Of a stretch of 38,839 bases of DNA, positions 16,048-25,332 are shown piece after piece (the stretch's first letter is position 1; every line of letters begins with the position of its first letter). A program made the position numbers and the translations under genes. Source of the stretch: Mycobacterium persicum (lineage in GTDB: Bacteria; Actinomycetota; Actinomycetes; Mycobacteriales; Mycobacteriaceae); NCBI RefSeq assembly GCF_002086675.1, contig NZ_MVIF01000051.1:1-38839 (forward strand). The letters run 5' to 3'. Below the pieces are notes generated by a model. The model did no database searches. It saw nothing but the letters and a program-made list of their open reading frames with translations, and was not told the origin of the DNA.

Positions 16048-18903
16048 GTGTTCGCCTGGTGGGGTCGAATTGTGTACCGCTACCGGTTCATCGTAATCGG
16101 CGTCACGGTGGCGTTATGCCTCGGCGGCGGGGTCTTCGGGCTGAGCCTGGGTAAGCACGTCACGCAGAGCGGTTTCTACGACGACAGCAGCCAGTCGGTC
16201 AAGGCGTCGATCCTGGGCGACCAGGTCTACGGCCGGGACCGGACCGGTCACATCGTCGCGATCTTCAAAGCCCCAGAGGGCAAGACGGTCAACGACCCTG
16301 CCTGGTCGAAGAAGATCACCGACGAGCTCAACCGATTCGTGCAGGACCACCCCGACCAGGTGATGGGCTGGGCCGGCTACCTGCGGGCACCGGACACCAC
16401 CAGCACGGTCGTCAAGGGCATGGCCACCGAGGACAAGAAGTACACGTTCGTGTCCATCCCGCTCAAGGGCGACGACGACGACACCATCCTGACCAATTAC
16501 AAGGACATCGCGCCGTCGTTGCAGAAGCTCGACGGCGGCACGGTTCAACTCGCCGGCCTCGAGCCGGTCGCCGAGGCGCTGACCGGCACCATCGCCACCG
16601 ACCAGCGACGGATGGAAGTGCTGGCCCTGCCGTTAGTGGCCGTGGTGCTGTTCCTGGTGTTCGGTGGCGCGGTGGCCGCGTGTCTTCCGGTGATGGTCGG
16701 CGGCCTGAGCATCGCCGGCGCGCTGGGCATCCTGCGATTGGTGGCGGTGTTCGGGCCGGTGCATTTCTTTGCCCAGCCCGTGGTCTCACTGATCGGCCTC
16801 GGTATCGCGGTGGACTATGGGCTGTTCGTGGTGAGCCGATTCCGGGAGGAGATCGCCGAAGGCTACGACACTGAAGCCGCGGTCAGACGCACCGTCATGA
16901 CCGCCGGCCGAACCGTCGCATTCTCGGCGGTGCTGATCATCGCCTCCGGGATCAGCCTGCTGATGCTGCCGCAGGGCTTCGTGAAATCGCTGACCTACGC
17001 GCTGATCGCCGCGGTCGGGTTGGCCGCCCTGCTGTCGATCACGCTGCTGCCGGCCGTTCTGGGAGTCCTTGGCCGGCACGTCGACGCGCTCGGTGTACGC
17101 ACCGCATTCCGGGTGCCGTTCCTGCGCAACTGGAAGGTTTCGCGGGCCTACCTGAACTGGCTCGCCGACCGGCTGCAGAAGACCAAGACCCGCGAAGAGG
17201 TCGAGGCCGGCTTCTGGGGCAAGCTCGTCAACTGGGTGATGCGGCGGCCGCTGGTCTTCGCCATCCCGATCGTCCTGGGCATGATCTTGCTGGTCATCCC
17301 GTTGTTCAACCTGTCACTGGGCGGCATGAGCGAGAAGTATCTGCCGCCCAACAATTCGGTGCGCCAGTCCCAGGAGCACTTCGACCAGCTCTTCCCCGGA
17401 TACCGCACCAATCCGCTGACCCTGGTGATCCAGTCGACCAACCACCAGCCGGTCACCGACCAGCAGGTCGCCGACATCCGCAGTAAGGCGATGTCGATCA
17501 GCGGATTCATCGAACCGGACAACGATCCGGCCAACATGTGGCAGGAGCGCAGCGTCGCGCCCGGCGCGTCGAAGGATCCTTCGGTACGGGTGCTGCAGAA
17601 CGGGCTGATCAACCCGGGCGACGCGGCGAAGAAGCTGCAAGAGCTGCGCGCGATCACGCCACCCAAAGGGCTCGAGGTATACGTCGGCGGCACTCCGGCG
17701 CTGGAGCAGGATTCCATCCACAGCCTGTTCGACAATATGCCGGCGATGCTGGTCATCCTGCTCACCGCCACCACGTTGCTGATGTTCCTGGCCTTCGGGT
17801 CGGTGGTGCTGCCGATCAAGGCCGCGGTGATGAGCGCACTGACGCTCGGGTCCACCATGGGCATCCTGACGTGGATATTCGTCGACGGGCACGGCTCGGG
17901 GCTGCTGAACTTCACCGCGACGCCGTTGACCGCGCCGGTGATCGCACTCGTGGTGGCGGTGGGCTACGGCTTGGCCACCGACTATGAAGTCTTTCTGGTC
18001 TCCCGCATGGTCGAGGCCCGGGAAAGCGGCATGTCCACCCAGGAGGCCATCCGCATTGGCACGGCCACCACCGGCCGCCTGATCACCGCGGCCGCGCTGG
18101 TGCTTGCGGTGGTCGCCGGGTCGTTCGTGTTCTCCGACCTGGTGATGATGAAGTACCTGGCCTTCGGCCTGATGGCGGCGCTGCTGCTAGACGCGACCGT
18201 GGTGCGGATGTTCCTGGTGCCTTCGGTGATGAAGCTGCTCGGCGACGACTGCTGGTGGGCTCCGCGATGGATGCGGCGGGTGCAGACCCGCATCGGCCTC
18301 GGCGAGATCCAGTTGCCCGACGAACGCAAGCGACCGGTGACCGACGGCCGCGTCTCCCGGCCTCCGGTCACCGCCGGCCTGGTCGCCGCCGGCCCGCGCC
18401 TCCCGCACGATCCCACCCACCCGTCGACGCCGGAGTCGTCGCAACGCGGGTCCGCTCGGCCGGAGATCGGGCCTACGCAGAGCGGGCCGTCCAGCGCGGG
18501 CACCAAGCAGATCCCGGTCAAGGCAAGCCAGCCGAGTGAACCGCCCACAGCTCGACTGTCCGCGCCCGGCAAACCGGGCGCACCGGGCCGCGGCTCGAGC
18601 AGCGCCGCGCCGGCGGCACCGTCGTCGGCCCGGCCACCGGCGCCGACCCCGCCGCCGGCCCCATCGGCCGGTCAGACCCGCGCCATGCCGATTCCGGGGA
18701 GCCGTCCCGGCGAAACCGACTCGGCCGATGCCACGGCCAAGCTGCCGGTCCAACGGCCGGAAGACAGCGACTCCGACGCGGCCACTGAGCAGCTCAACGC
18801 GCGCGGCGCGCAGGGCGACAACGGCGCCGACGGCACCCGGCGCCGACGCGGTGCCGGCGGCCTGTCCGCTCAGGACCTGCTGCGCCGCGAGGGACGGCTT
18901 TAG
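16048..18903 (+). CDS. mmpL3: MmpL3, trehalose monomycolate exporter
   Basis: Essential RND-type inner-membrane transporter that moves trehalose monomycolate to the periplasm, also linked to haem uptake. The protein has 951 residues. It has two RND repeats, each with one helix after the N-terminal segment, a large periplasmic loop (about 35-185 and 420-555) and a block of five helices. The proton-relay pairs Asp256-Tyr257 and Asp645-Tyr646 fall at the same numbers as in M. tuberculosis MmpL3. The cytoplasmic tail from ~755 is Pro/Ala-rich and low complexity, ending SAQDLLRREGRL as in the ortholog. The GTG start at 16048 follows AAGGAG with five bases between. The stop overlaps the convergent permease gene by four bases. 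Confidence 0.97.
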   Translation: MFAWWGRIVYRYRFIVIGVTVALCLGGGVFGLSLGKHVTQSGFYDDSSQSVKASILGDQVYGRDRTGHIVAIFKAPEGKTVNDPAWSKKITDELNRFVQDHPDQVMGWAGYLRAPDTTSTVVKGMATEDKKYTFVSIPLKGDDDDTILTNYKDIAPSLQKLDGGTVQLAGLEPVAEALTGTIATDQRRMEVLALPLVAVVLFLVFGGAVAACLPVMVGGLSIAGALGILRLVAVFGPVHFFAQPVVSLIGLGIAVDYGLFVVSRFREEIAEGYDTEAAVRRTVMTAGRTVAFSAVLIIASGISLLMLPQGFVKSLTYALIAAVGLAALLSITLLPAVLGVLGRHVDALGVRTAFRVPFLRNWKVSRAYLNWLADRLQKTKTREEVEAGFWGKLVNWVMRRPLVFAIPIVLGMILLVIPLFNLSLGGMSEKYLPPNNSVRQSQEHFDQLFPGYRTNPLTLVIQSTNHQPVTDQQVADIRSKAMSISGFIEPDNDPANMWQERSVAPGASKDPSVRVLQNGLINPGDAAKKLQELRAITPPKGLEVYVGGTPALEQDSIHSLFDNMPAMLVILLTATTLLMFLAFGSVVLPIKAAVMSALTLGSTMGILTWIFVDGHGSGLLNFTATPLTAPVIALVVAVGYGLATDYEVFLVSRMVEARESGMSTQEAIRIGTATTGRLITAAALVLAVVAGSFVFSDLVMMKYLAFGLMAALLLDATVVRMFLVPSVMKLLGDDCWWAPRWMRRVQTRIGLGEIQLPDERKRPVTDGRVSRPPVTAGLVAAGPRLPHDPTHPSTPESSQRGSARPEIGPTQSGPSSAGTKQIPVKASQPSEPPTARLSAPGKPGAPGRGSSSAAPAAPSSARPPAPTPPPAPSAGQTRAMPIPGSRPGETDSADATAKLPVQRPEDSDSDAATEQLNARGAQGDNGADGTRRRRGAGGLSAQDLLRREGRL

Positions 18904-20054
18904 GTTTCCTTCGGCTCCGCTTGGTCGGCCGCGTCGGGATTGTCCACTTCGGCCTGCAGGATTGTCGACGGCTCCTCGGGCTGCTCGGCGGCGGCCGCCG
19001 GGTCCTTGGCCAGCAGCACCTGCATTGCGTTGTTGAGGAACGCGACCGTCGGGACGGCCAGCAGGGCTCCGACGATTCCGGCAAGTACCCCGCCGGTGGA
19101 AATGGCCAGCACCACCGCCAGCGGATGAATCGAGACCGCACGACCCATCACCAGCGGCTGCAGCAAATGGGCCTCGAGCTGATTGACCGCGATGAGCAAA
19201 CCCAGAGTAATCAGTGCGTAAACCATTCCCTTGGCCAGTAGGGCCACCACTACGGCCAGCAAACCGGAGATCAGCGCACCCAGCAGCGGGATGAAGGCGC
19301 CCAGGAACACCAGCGAGGCCAGCGGCAGCGCGAGCGGCACCCCCATGATCGCCAACCCGGTGCCGACACCGATCGCGTCGGTCAGGGCGACCAGGAATGT
19401 GGCCCGCACATAGCCGATCAGCGAGGAGTATCCGGCGCGCCCGGCCTCCAGGACCCGGTCACGGGCCGGGGCGGGCACGATCTTGACCACGTACTGCCAG
19501 ATGTTGCGGCCTCCGTAGAGGAAGAAGATCAGTGTGAACAGCACCAACACCGCAGCGGTGAGCAGCTCGGTGATGGTGGCGGCGGTGGAAATCGCGCCGC
19601 TGGTCAACTTGGCCTGATTGTCGCGCAGCGCCTCGATCGCGGCGTTGCCGGCGTTGTCGATCTGTTCGCGACGCAGATGCGCCGGCCCTTCGATCAGCCA
19701 CCGGCGGCTCGAGTCGATGCTGCGTTCCACCTGTTTGACCAGATCGGGCAGGCCCACGATGAACTGGCTGATGACGAAGGCCAGGATGCCGCCAAGGATC
19801 GCAAAACCGCCCAGCAGCACCAGCGACACCGCGGCACCGCGCGGCACGCGCCGCAGATCCAGCCAATCCACGACCGGCACCAGCAACGCGCTCAAGATCA
19901 ACGCCAGCAACACCGGAACGACGATGATCTCGAGTTTGCTGATGACCCAGATCACCGCGAGTGCGGCAGCGAAGATGACCAACAAGCGCCACGACCAGGC
20001 CGCGGTCTTGCGGACCAAAGGGGTTACCGAAGCATCGTCGAGGCTTGCCGACAT
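18900..20054 (-). CDS. AI-2E-family transporter/permease (Rv0205-like)
   Basis: A 384-residue polytopic membrane protein of the AI-2E/TqsA-type family. It shows paired N-terminal helices, a soluble helical stretch (~95-160) and a C-terminal block containing FLGAFIPLLGALISG and the family-typical QLEAHLLQPLVMGR. Members export varied solutes or Na+; no substrate can be read here. The tail after ~355 is acidic and Pro-rich. The ATG at 20054 has no Shine-Dalgarno, but TAGGCT lies six bases upstream, the spacing of a leaderless mycobacterial promoter. It is convergent with mmpL3. Confidence 0.88.
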   Translation of the reverse strand: MSASLDDASVTPLVRKTAAWSWRLLVIFAAALAVIWVISKLEIIVVPVLLALILSALLVPVVDWLDLRRVPRGAAVSLVLLGGFAILGGILAFVISQFIVGLPDLVKQVERSIDSSRRWLIEGPAHLRREQIDNAGNAAIEALRDNQAKLTSGAISTAATITELLTAAVLVLFTLIFFLYGGRNIWQYVVKIVPAPARDRVLEAGRAGYSSLIGYVRATFLVALTDAIGVGTGLAIMGVPLALPLASLVFLGAFIPLLGALISGLLAVVVALLAKGMVYALITLGLLIAVNQLEAHLLQPLVMGRAVSIHPLAVVLAISTGGVLAGIVGALLAVPTVAFLNNAMQVLLAKDPAAAAEQPEEPSTILQAEVDNPDAADQAEPKET

Positions 20055-20066
20055 CCGGCAAGCCTA
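20041..20066 (-). promoter_or_regulatory. Perfect inverted repeat spanning the start codon and -10 of the permease gene
   Basis: AGGCTTGCCG (20041-20050) and CGGCAAGCCT (20056-20065) form 10-bp perfect arms around a 5-base centre that holds the ATG. The -10-like TAGGCT of the leftward gene (20061-20066) overlaps the outer arm. It could be a repressor operator, or, if transcription starts further upstream, an RNA hairpin that hides the start codon. Confidence 0.45.
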
Positions 20067-20233
20067 ACCGGGCTGCGGCGCCGGACTCCCGCAACGCCGC
20101 GTACGGCCCGGTGCGCGATCTTGCCATGGTGCGGTCGCTTCCCGCCGCCACCGCCGCCACGATCCGGTCACGACCCCGGAACGACCCTGACACAGTCGAT
20201 GACGTGCGGAGATCGCGGTGCCACCTGCACGGT

Positions 20234-20248
20234 TACCCTTATCCGGTG
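20234..20248 (+). promoter_or_regulatory. Leaderless -10 element for the flippase-like gene
   Basis: TACCCT (20234-20239) fits the mycobacterial TANNNT -10 and is separated from the GTG start by six bases, so transcription would begin at or next to the start codon. No Shine-Dalgarno is present. Confidence 0.4.
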
Positions 20249-21427
20249 TCGCACGACGCCCCCGCCCGCAAGCTCGTCGACCGGCGCGAAGAGGCGCCGC
20301 GCGGCAAGTACTGGTGGCTGCGCTGGGTGGTCCTCGGCATCGTCGCAATCGTGCTTGCGGTCGAGGTGGCGCTGGTGTGGGACCAGCTGGCCAAAGCGTG
20401 GATGAGTATCTACCAGGCCAATTGGTGGTGGCTGGTGGCTGCCGTGGGGGCAGCGGCCGCGTCGATGCACAGCTTCGCGCAGATCCAGCGCACGCTGCTG
20501 AGATCGGCCGGTGTGCACGTCAAGCAATTGCGGTCCGAAGCCGCGTTCTATGCGGCGAACTCGTTGAGTACCACGCTGCCCGGCGGCCCGGTGCTGTCGG
20601 CGACCTTTCTGCTTCGTCAGCAACGCATTTGGGGTGCCTCGACCGTGGTGGCGTCCTGGCAGCTGGTGATGTCTGGGGTGTTGCAGGCCGTCGGACTGGC
20701 CCTGCTCGGGCTGGGCGGCGCCTTCTTCCTGGGCGCCAAGAACAACCCGTTCTCACTGCTGTTCACCCTCGGCGGTTTCGTCGCGTTGCTGCTGCTGGCC
20801 CAGGCGGTGGCGTCGCGGCCGGAACTGATCGAAGGAATCGGCAACCGGGTGCTGTCGTGGGTCAACTCGATTCGCGGTAAGCCAGCCGACACCGGTGTGG
20901 CGAAGTGGCGCGAAACGCTCATGCAGCTCGAGTCGGTCAGCCTGAGCCGGCGCGACCTCGCGGTGGCGTTCAGTTGGTCGCTGTTCAACTGGATCGCCGA
21001 CGTGGCCTGCCTGGGCTTCGCCGCCTACGCCGCCGGTGACCACGCCTCGGTCGCCGGGCTGACGGTCGCCTATGCCGCCGCCCGGGCAGTCGGCACTATC
21101 CCGCTGATGCCGGGAGGCCTGCTGGTCGTGGAGGCGGTGCTGGTGCCCGGCCTGGTGTCCAGCGGCATGGCCCTGCCCAACGCCATCTCGGCGATGCTGA
21201 TCTACCGGCTGATCAGCTGGCTGTTCATCGCCGCGATCGGCTGGGTGGTGTTCTTCTTCATGTTCCGAACCGAGAACGTCGCCGATTCGGATGCCGACGA
21301 CCCGCCGACCGACCCCGAGCTGGGACGCATCCTCGGGGTCGGGCGCAGCGTTGCCGACGACCCGGCCGAAACCGCCCTGCAGGGCCCGTTGCCGCCGCCT
21401 GATCGTGACTCCACAGAAGGCCGGTGA
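20246..21427 (+). CDS. Polytopic membrane protein, lysylphosphatidylglycerol-synthase TM / flippase-like (Rv0204c-like)
   Basis: A 393-residue inner-membrane protein with about eight helices of the UPF0104/LPG_synthase_TM superfamily. The conserved stretches are FYAANSLSTTLPGGPVLSAT near the second helix pair and ARAVGTIPLMPGGLLVVEA in the C-terminal half. Relatives flip lipids or lipid-linked sugars. Neighbouring mycolate exporters suggest an envelope lipid, but that is inference. The GTG at 20246 is chosen because the sequence before it is not membrane-like and a leaderless -10 lies six bases upstream. The C-terminal ~45 residues are acidic and Pro-rich. Confidence 0.88.
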   Translation: MSHDAPARKLVDRREEAPRGKYWWLRWVVLGIVAIVLAVEVALVWDQLAKAWMSIYQANWWWLVAAVGAAAASMHSFAQIQRTLLRSAGVHVKQLRSEAAFYAANSLSTTLPGGPVLSATFLLRQQRIWGASTVVASWQLVMSGVLQAVGLALLGLGGAFFLGAKNNPFSLLFTLGGFVALLLLAQAVASRPELIEGIGNRVLSWVNSIRGKPADTGVAKWRETLMQLESVSLSRRDLAVAFSWSLFNWIADVACLGFAAYAAGDHASVAGLTVAYAAARAVGTIPLMPGGLLVVEAVLVPGLVSSGMALPNAISAMLIYRLISWLFIAAIGWVVFFFMFRTENVADSDADDPPTDPELGRILGVGRSVADDPAETALQGPLPPPDRDSTEGR

Positions 21428-21457
21428 GTCAGCCGAGGTGATTTCTGTGTCGCCGTT

Positions 21458-22057
21458 TCAACGGCCCCGGACCGGCCCGCCGGCCGCGGGCGGCTGGGTG
21501 CCTGCCGGCGGTTGGGTGCCTGCGGGCGCCCCGGAGGCGGGGGGCGCCCCGGCTGCCGGCGGCAAACCCGGCAACCCAGCTGCGCCCTGCGCGGCCTGCG
21601 CCAGGTTCAGCGCCTGCGGAAACGTGACCGGCAGCTTGCACTGCGTCGAAAGATTGGTCAGCGGATGCGCAAGCGACTGCAGGTCGCCGGCGGCCTTGGG
21701 GTTCCGCTCGAAGTAACCCTTCAGTGATGCCAAGGATCCCAACGATTCCGGTCCCGCCGGCTGCTGCAGTGCCGCGGTCACCGCCTGGTTGGTCTCCGGA
21801 TGCGAGTCCAGGTAGTCGCCGGTTTGCTTGGCGACCGAGCCGATGGTCCTGGCCACTTCACTGGCCGCGCAGGGATCGGTCGCCCCGGTTGCCGAGGGTC
21901 CGGCCGGCATGACCAGCGCGGCCGCCGGCAACCCAACGGCGATCAAGGTGACGAACAACCCGCGCCGCGCAGCAGTACCTGTCCTGGCGAACGACCGCTT
22001 GCCAGCGTCGGATGCGGGCGCCGCGCCCGGCAGGCCACCACGTTCATGTGTCGACAT
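21458..22057 (-). CDS. Secreted haem-binding protein, haemophore (Rv0203-like)
   Basis: A secreted haem carrier that in M. tuberculosis hands haem to MmpL3 and MmpL11. The 199-residue precursor has a signal peptide (basic residues then a hydrophobic core, about 32-60). The mature domain, from DPCAASEVARTIGSVAKQTG to the second conserved cysteine in STQCKLP, matches Rv0203 closely. Unlike the ~136-residue Rv0203, it carries a C-terminal extension of about 45 residues rich in Ala, Gly and Pro with a PPAGTQ repeat. The ATG at 22057 follows GGGGGA; a later start would shorten the N-terminus to the Rv0203 form. It is divergent from mmpL11. Confidence 0.88.
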   Translation of the reverse strand: MSTHERGGLPGAAPASDAGKRSFARTGTAARRGLFVTLIAVGLPAAALVMPAGPSATGATDPCAASEVARTIGSVAKQTGDYLDSHPETNQAVTAALQQPAGPESLGSLASLKGYFERNPKAAGDLQSLAHPLTNLSTQCKLPVTFPQALNLAQAAQGAAGLPGLPPAAGAPPASGAPAGTQPPAGTQPPAAGGPVRGR

Positions 22058-22299
22058 CAGTTCCCCCGTCTAACCCGAGTTGCGGACTCCGAATGCCCGC
22101 ACGGCCACGGACATCCTGCCACCTCCGGCGCGGGCGCCGTCAACACCGACGACCGGGGCCGGGGTTCGCCGCAGCATCGCAGTGCCGACATCGTTGCAGC
22201 TCAGCAACCAATAAGCCGACATAATTGATACGTGCCCTGCGGTAGGCTCGCGAGCACGCATTGCGAGAGAAATACCGGGAGAACAACATCCAGCAGTTC

Positions 22300-25200
22300 A
22301 TGATGCGCCTGAGCCGCAACCTGCGCAGATTCCGGTGGTTGGTGTTCACAGGCTGGCTTCTCGCCTTGGTGCCGGCAGTTTATCTGGCCATGACGCAGTC
22401 GGGGAATCTCACCGGCGGCGGCTTCGAGGTAGCCGGATCGCAGTCGTTGCTGGTCCACGACGTCCTCGACGCTCAGTATCGCGACCAGGAAACGCCGTCG
22501 CTGGCGCTGGTGGCCACCCCCCGCCCGGATGCCAGCTTCTCCGACATCAACGACGCGGTCACCCGGCTGCGAAGCATCGCCGGCGAATTCCCCGGGGTAA
22601 CGGAGGTGCCCAACCCCACGCAGCGGCCCCCGCAGCCCGACCGGCCATATGTGCTGTCGTTGCGGCTGGACGCCCGCAACGCCGGCACCAGCGACGTCGC
22701 TAAGAAGTTGCGCCAAAAAATCGGCGTGAAAGGCGACAAGCCCGGGCAAACGGCGGACGGCCGGGTGCGGCTGTATGTCATCGGGCAAGGTGCGCTCAGC
22801 GCCGCCGCGGCGGCCAACACCAAACACGACATCGCCGATGCCGAACGCTGGAACCTACCGATCATCCTGATCGTCCTGCTCGCCGTCTTCGGCTCGCTTG
22901 CCGCCGCCGCGATCCCCCTGGCCCTCGGTATCTGCACGGTCGTCGTCACCATGGGCCTGGTCTATCTGCTGTCGATGCACACCACCATGTCGGTCTTCGT
23001 GACCTCGACCGTGTCGATGTTCGGTATCGCGCTGGCCGTCGACTACTCCCTGTTCATCCTGATGCGCTTCCGCGAGGAACTACGTACCGGCCGTCGGCCG
23101 CAAGACGCCGTCGACGCCGCCATGGCCACCTCGGGGCTCGCGGTGGTGCTGTCCGGCATGACCGTGATCGCCTCACTCACCGGCATCTACTTGATCAACA
23201 CCCCCGCACTGCGGTCGATGGCCACCGGGGCGATCCTCGCCGTCGCGGTGGCGATGCTGACGTCGGCCACGCTGACACCGGCGTTGCTGGCCTCCTTCGC
23301 CAGGGCGGCCGCCAAGCGATCGGCGCTGTTGCACTGGTCCCGGCGGCCGGAAAGCACGCAGTCCCGGTTCTGGGCTCGCTGGGTCGGGTGGGTGATGCAC
23401 CGGCCCTGGATAACGGCGTTATCGGCATCGCTGGTGCTGCTGCTCATGGCGGCGCCGGCGACTCAGATGGTGCTGGGCAACAGCTTGCTGCGACAGTTCG
23501 ACTCGTCGCACGAGATCCGGGCCGGGGTGTCGGCGGCCGCCCAGGCGCTCGGCCCGGGTGCGTTGGGCCCCGCTCAGGTGCTGGTCACGTTCCCCGACGG
23601 CGGCGCGTCCACCCCGGCACACAGCCAAACCATCGCGGCGATCCGTCAGCAGATGACACAGGCTCCCGATGTCGCGTCCGTGGCGCCGCCGAAATTCGCC
23701 GCCGACAACCGCAGTGCGCTGCTCAGTGCGGTGTTGTCGGTCGACCCCGAAGACATGGGCGCCCGGCACACCGTCGACTGGATGCGGACCCACCTGCCCC
23801 GAGCGGCCGACGGGGCCCGGATCGACGTCGGCGGACCGACTGCGCTGATCAAGGATTTCGACGACCGGGTGGCGGCGACCCAGCCGCTGGTGCTGGCGTT
23901 CGTGGCCCTGATCGCGTTCGTGATGCTGCTGGTCTCGGTGCACTCGGTGTTCCTGGCGCTCAAGGGCGTGCTGATGACGTTGCTATCGGTGGCCGCCGCG
24001 TACGGCAGTCTGGTCATGGTCTTCCAGTGGGGCTGGGCGGAGAAACTGGGCTTTCCCCACTTGAGTTCCATCGATAGCACCGTGCCGCCGCTGGTGCTGG
24101 CGATGACGTTCGGGTTGTCGATGGACTACGAGATCTTCCTGCTGACCCGGATCCGGGAGCGCTTCCTGCACACCGGCCAGACCCGGGACGCGGTCGCGTA
24201 CGGGGTGAGCACCAGCGCGCGCACCATCACCAGCGCCGCGCTGATCATGATCGCGGTGTTCTGCGGATTCGCGTTCGCCGGCATGCCGCTGGTGGCCGAG
24301 ATCGGCGTCGCCTGCGCGGTCGCCATCGCGGTAGACGCCACCATCGTGCGGCTGATCCTGGTACCGGCGCTGATGGCGATGTTCTCGCAGTGGAACTGGT
24401 GGCTGCCGCGGTGGCTGGCCCGCATGCTGCCGTCGGTCGACTTCGACCGGCCGCTACCCGAGGTCGACTTGGGCGACGTCGTGGTGATTCCCGACGACAT
24501 CGCCGCCGCAATTGCCCCCAGCAGCGACCTGCGGATGCTGCTCAAGTCTGCGGCCAGGTTCAAACACCTTGCCCCCGAAGCGATTTGCGTCGCCGACCCG
24601 CTTGCCTTCACCGGCTGTGGACGCAGCGCCAAGGGACCCGAGCACGTTCCGGAACTGGTCCGGGACGGCGCCGACGTCGCCGTTTCCGCTACCGCTGCCT
24701 CGGCGGCGTCGGCCCCTGTGTCCGCCGCCTCCGCCAGGGCCGGCGGCCAGTCGGCGGCCAGCAAGGTCGGCCAGGCCTACCGCAACAGCCTCGCCCGGGC
24801 GATGTCGTGGGCCGAGCGTCCGGTTCATCCCGTCACCGTGTGGCGCGCGCGACTCGCGATCGCGCTCGACGCCCTGGAAACCGACGCCGCCGAGCGCGCC
24901 GCCGCGAAAAGCGGCACCGACCGGCCCCGGTTCGAGCGGCGCAGCCCCGTCGAGACCACCAACGTCCAGTTGCCCACCGGCGACCGGCTGCTGATCCCGA
25001 CCGGGGCGGAAACGCTGCGACTCAAGGGCTACCTGATCATGAGCCGTAACAGCAGCCGCGATTATGCCGAATTTGCTGACATGGTCGAAGCAATGGAACC
25101 CGACACCGCGGCCGTGGTGCTGGCGGGAATGGACAGGTATTACTGTTGTCAGCCACTGGGTTCGCATTCGAGGCGGCAATGGATGGCCACCCAGCTGGTC

Positions 25201-25332
25201 CGCCGGCTCGCTGATCCGCACCCGTCTGATGTCGACGACGAGTGGCCCGACCCTGATGCCAGGGCAAACTGGGAGGAGGTCAGGCAACGCTGCCTGGCAG
25301 TGGCCGTAGCGATGTTGGAGGAGGCGAGGTGA
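22300..25332 (+). CDS. mmpL11: MmpL11, RND-type lipid/haem transporter
   Basis: Inner-membrane transporter that exports mycolate-derived storage and surface lipids and takes part in haem uptake. The protein has about 1010 residues: two RND repeats with helices, periplasmic loops and the proton-relay motifs FGIALAVDYSLFILMR and FGLSMDYEIFLLTR, then a long cytoplasmic region from ~715. The start MMRLSRNLRRF matches the annotated M. tuberculosis start. A TTG 39 bases upstream (22261) is also in frame, and a GGGAG lies ~17 bases before the ATG, so the exact start is open. The cytoplasmic part has an Ala/Ser-rich insertion of ~35 residues. The stop overlaps the next gene in GTGA. Confidence 0.95.
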   Translation: MMRLSRNLRRFRWLVFTGWLLALVPAVYLAMTQSGNLTGGGFEVAGSQSLLVHDVLDAQYRDQETPSLALVATPRPDASFSDINDAVTRLRSIAGEFPGVTEVPNPTQRPPQPDRPYVLSLRLDARNAGTSDVAKKLRQKIGVKGDKPGQTADGRVRLYVIGQGALSAAAAANTKHDIADAERWNLPIILIVLLAVFGSLAAAAIPLALGICTVVVTMGLVYLLSMHTTMSVFVTSTVSMFGIALAVDYSLFILMRFREELRTGRRPQDAVDAAMATSGLAVVLSGMTVIASLTGIYLINTPALRSMATGAILAVAVAMLTSATLTPALLASFARAAAKRSALLHWSRRPESTQSRFWARWVGWVMHRPWITALSASLVLLLMAAPATQMVLGNSLLRQFDSSHEIRAGVSAAAQALGPGALGPAQVLVTFPDGGASTPAHSQTIAAIRQQMTQAPDVASVAPPKFAADNRSALLSAVLSVDPEDMGARHTVDWMRTHLPRAADGARIDVGGPTALIKDFDDRVAATQPLVLAFVALIAFVMLLVSVHSVFLALKGVLMTLLSVAAAYGSLVMVFQWGWAEKLGFPHLSSIDSTVPPLVLAMTFGLSMDYEIFLLTRIRERFLHTGQTRDAVAYGVSTSARTITSAALIMIAVFCGFAFAGMPLVAEIGVACAVAIAVDATIVRLILVPALMAMFSQWNWWLPRWLARMLPSVDFDRPLPEVDLGDVVVIPDDIAAAIAPSSDLRMLLKSAARFKHLAPEAICVADPLAFTGCGRSAKGPEHVPELVRDGADVAVSATAASAASAPVSAASARAGGQSAASKVGQAYRNSLARAMSWAERPVHPVTVWRARLAIALDALETDAAERAAAKSGTDRPRFERRSPVETTNVQLPTGDRLLIPTGAETLRLKGYLIMSRNSSRDYAEFADMVEAMEPDTAAVVLAGMDRYYCCQPLGSHSRRQWMATQLVRRLADPHPSDVDDEWPDPDARANWEEVRQRCLAVAVAMLEEAR

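Noticed and set aside
22261..22299. TTG start for mmpL11
   Set aside because: The ortholog starts at MMRLSRN; the TTG has no better ribosome site. Kept as an open alternative in the gene entry.
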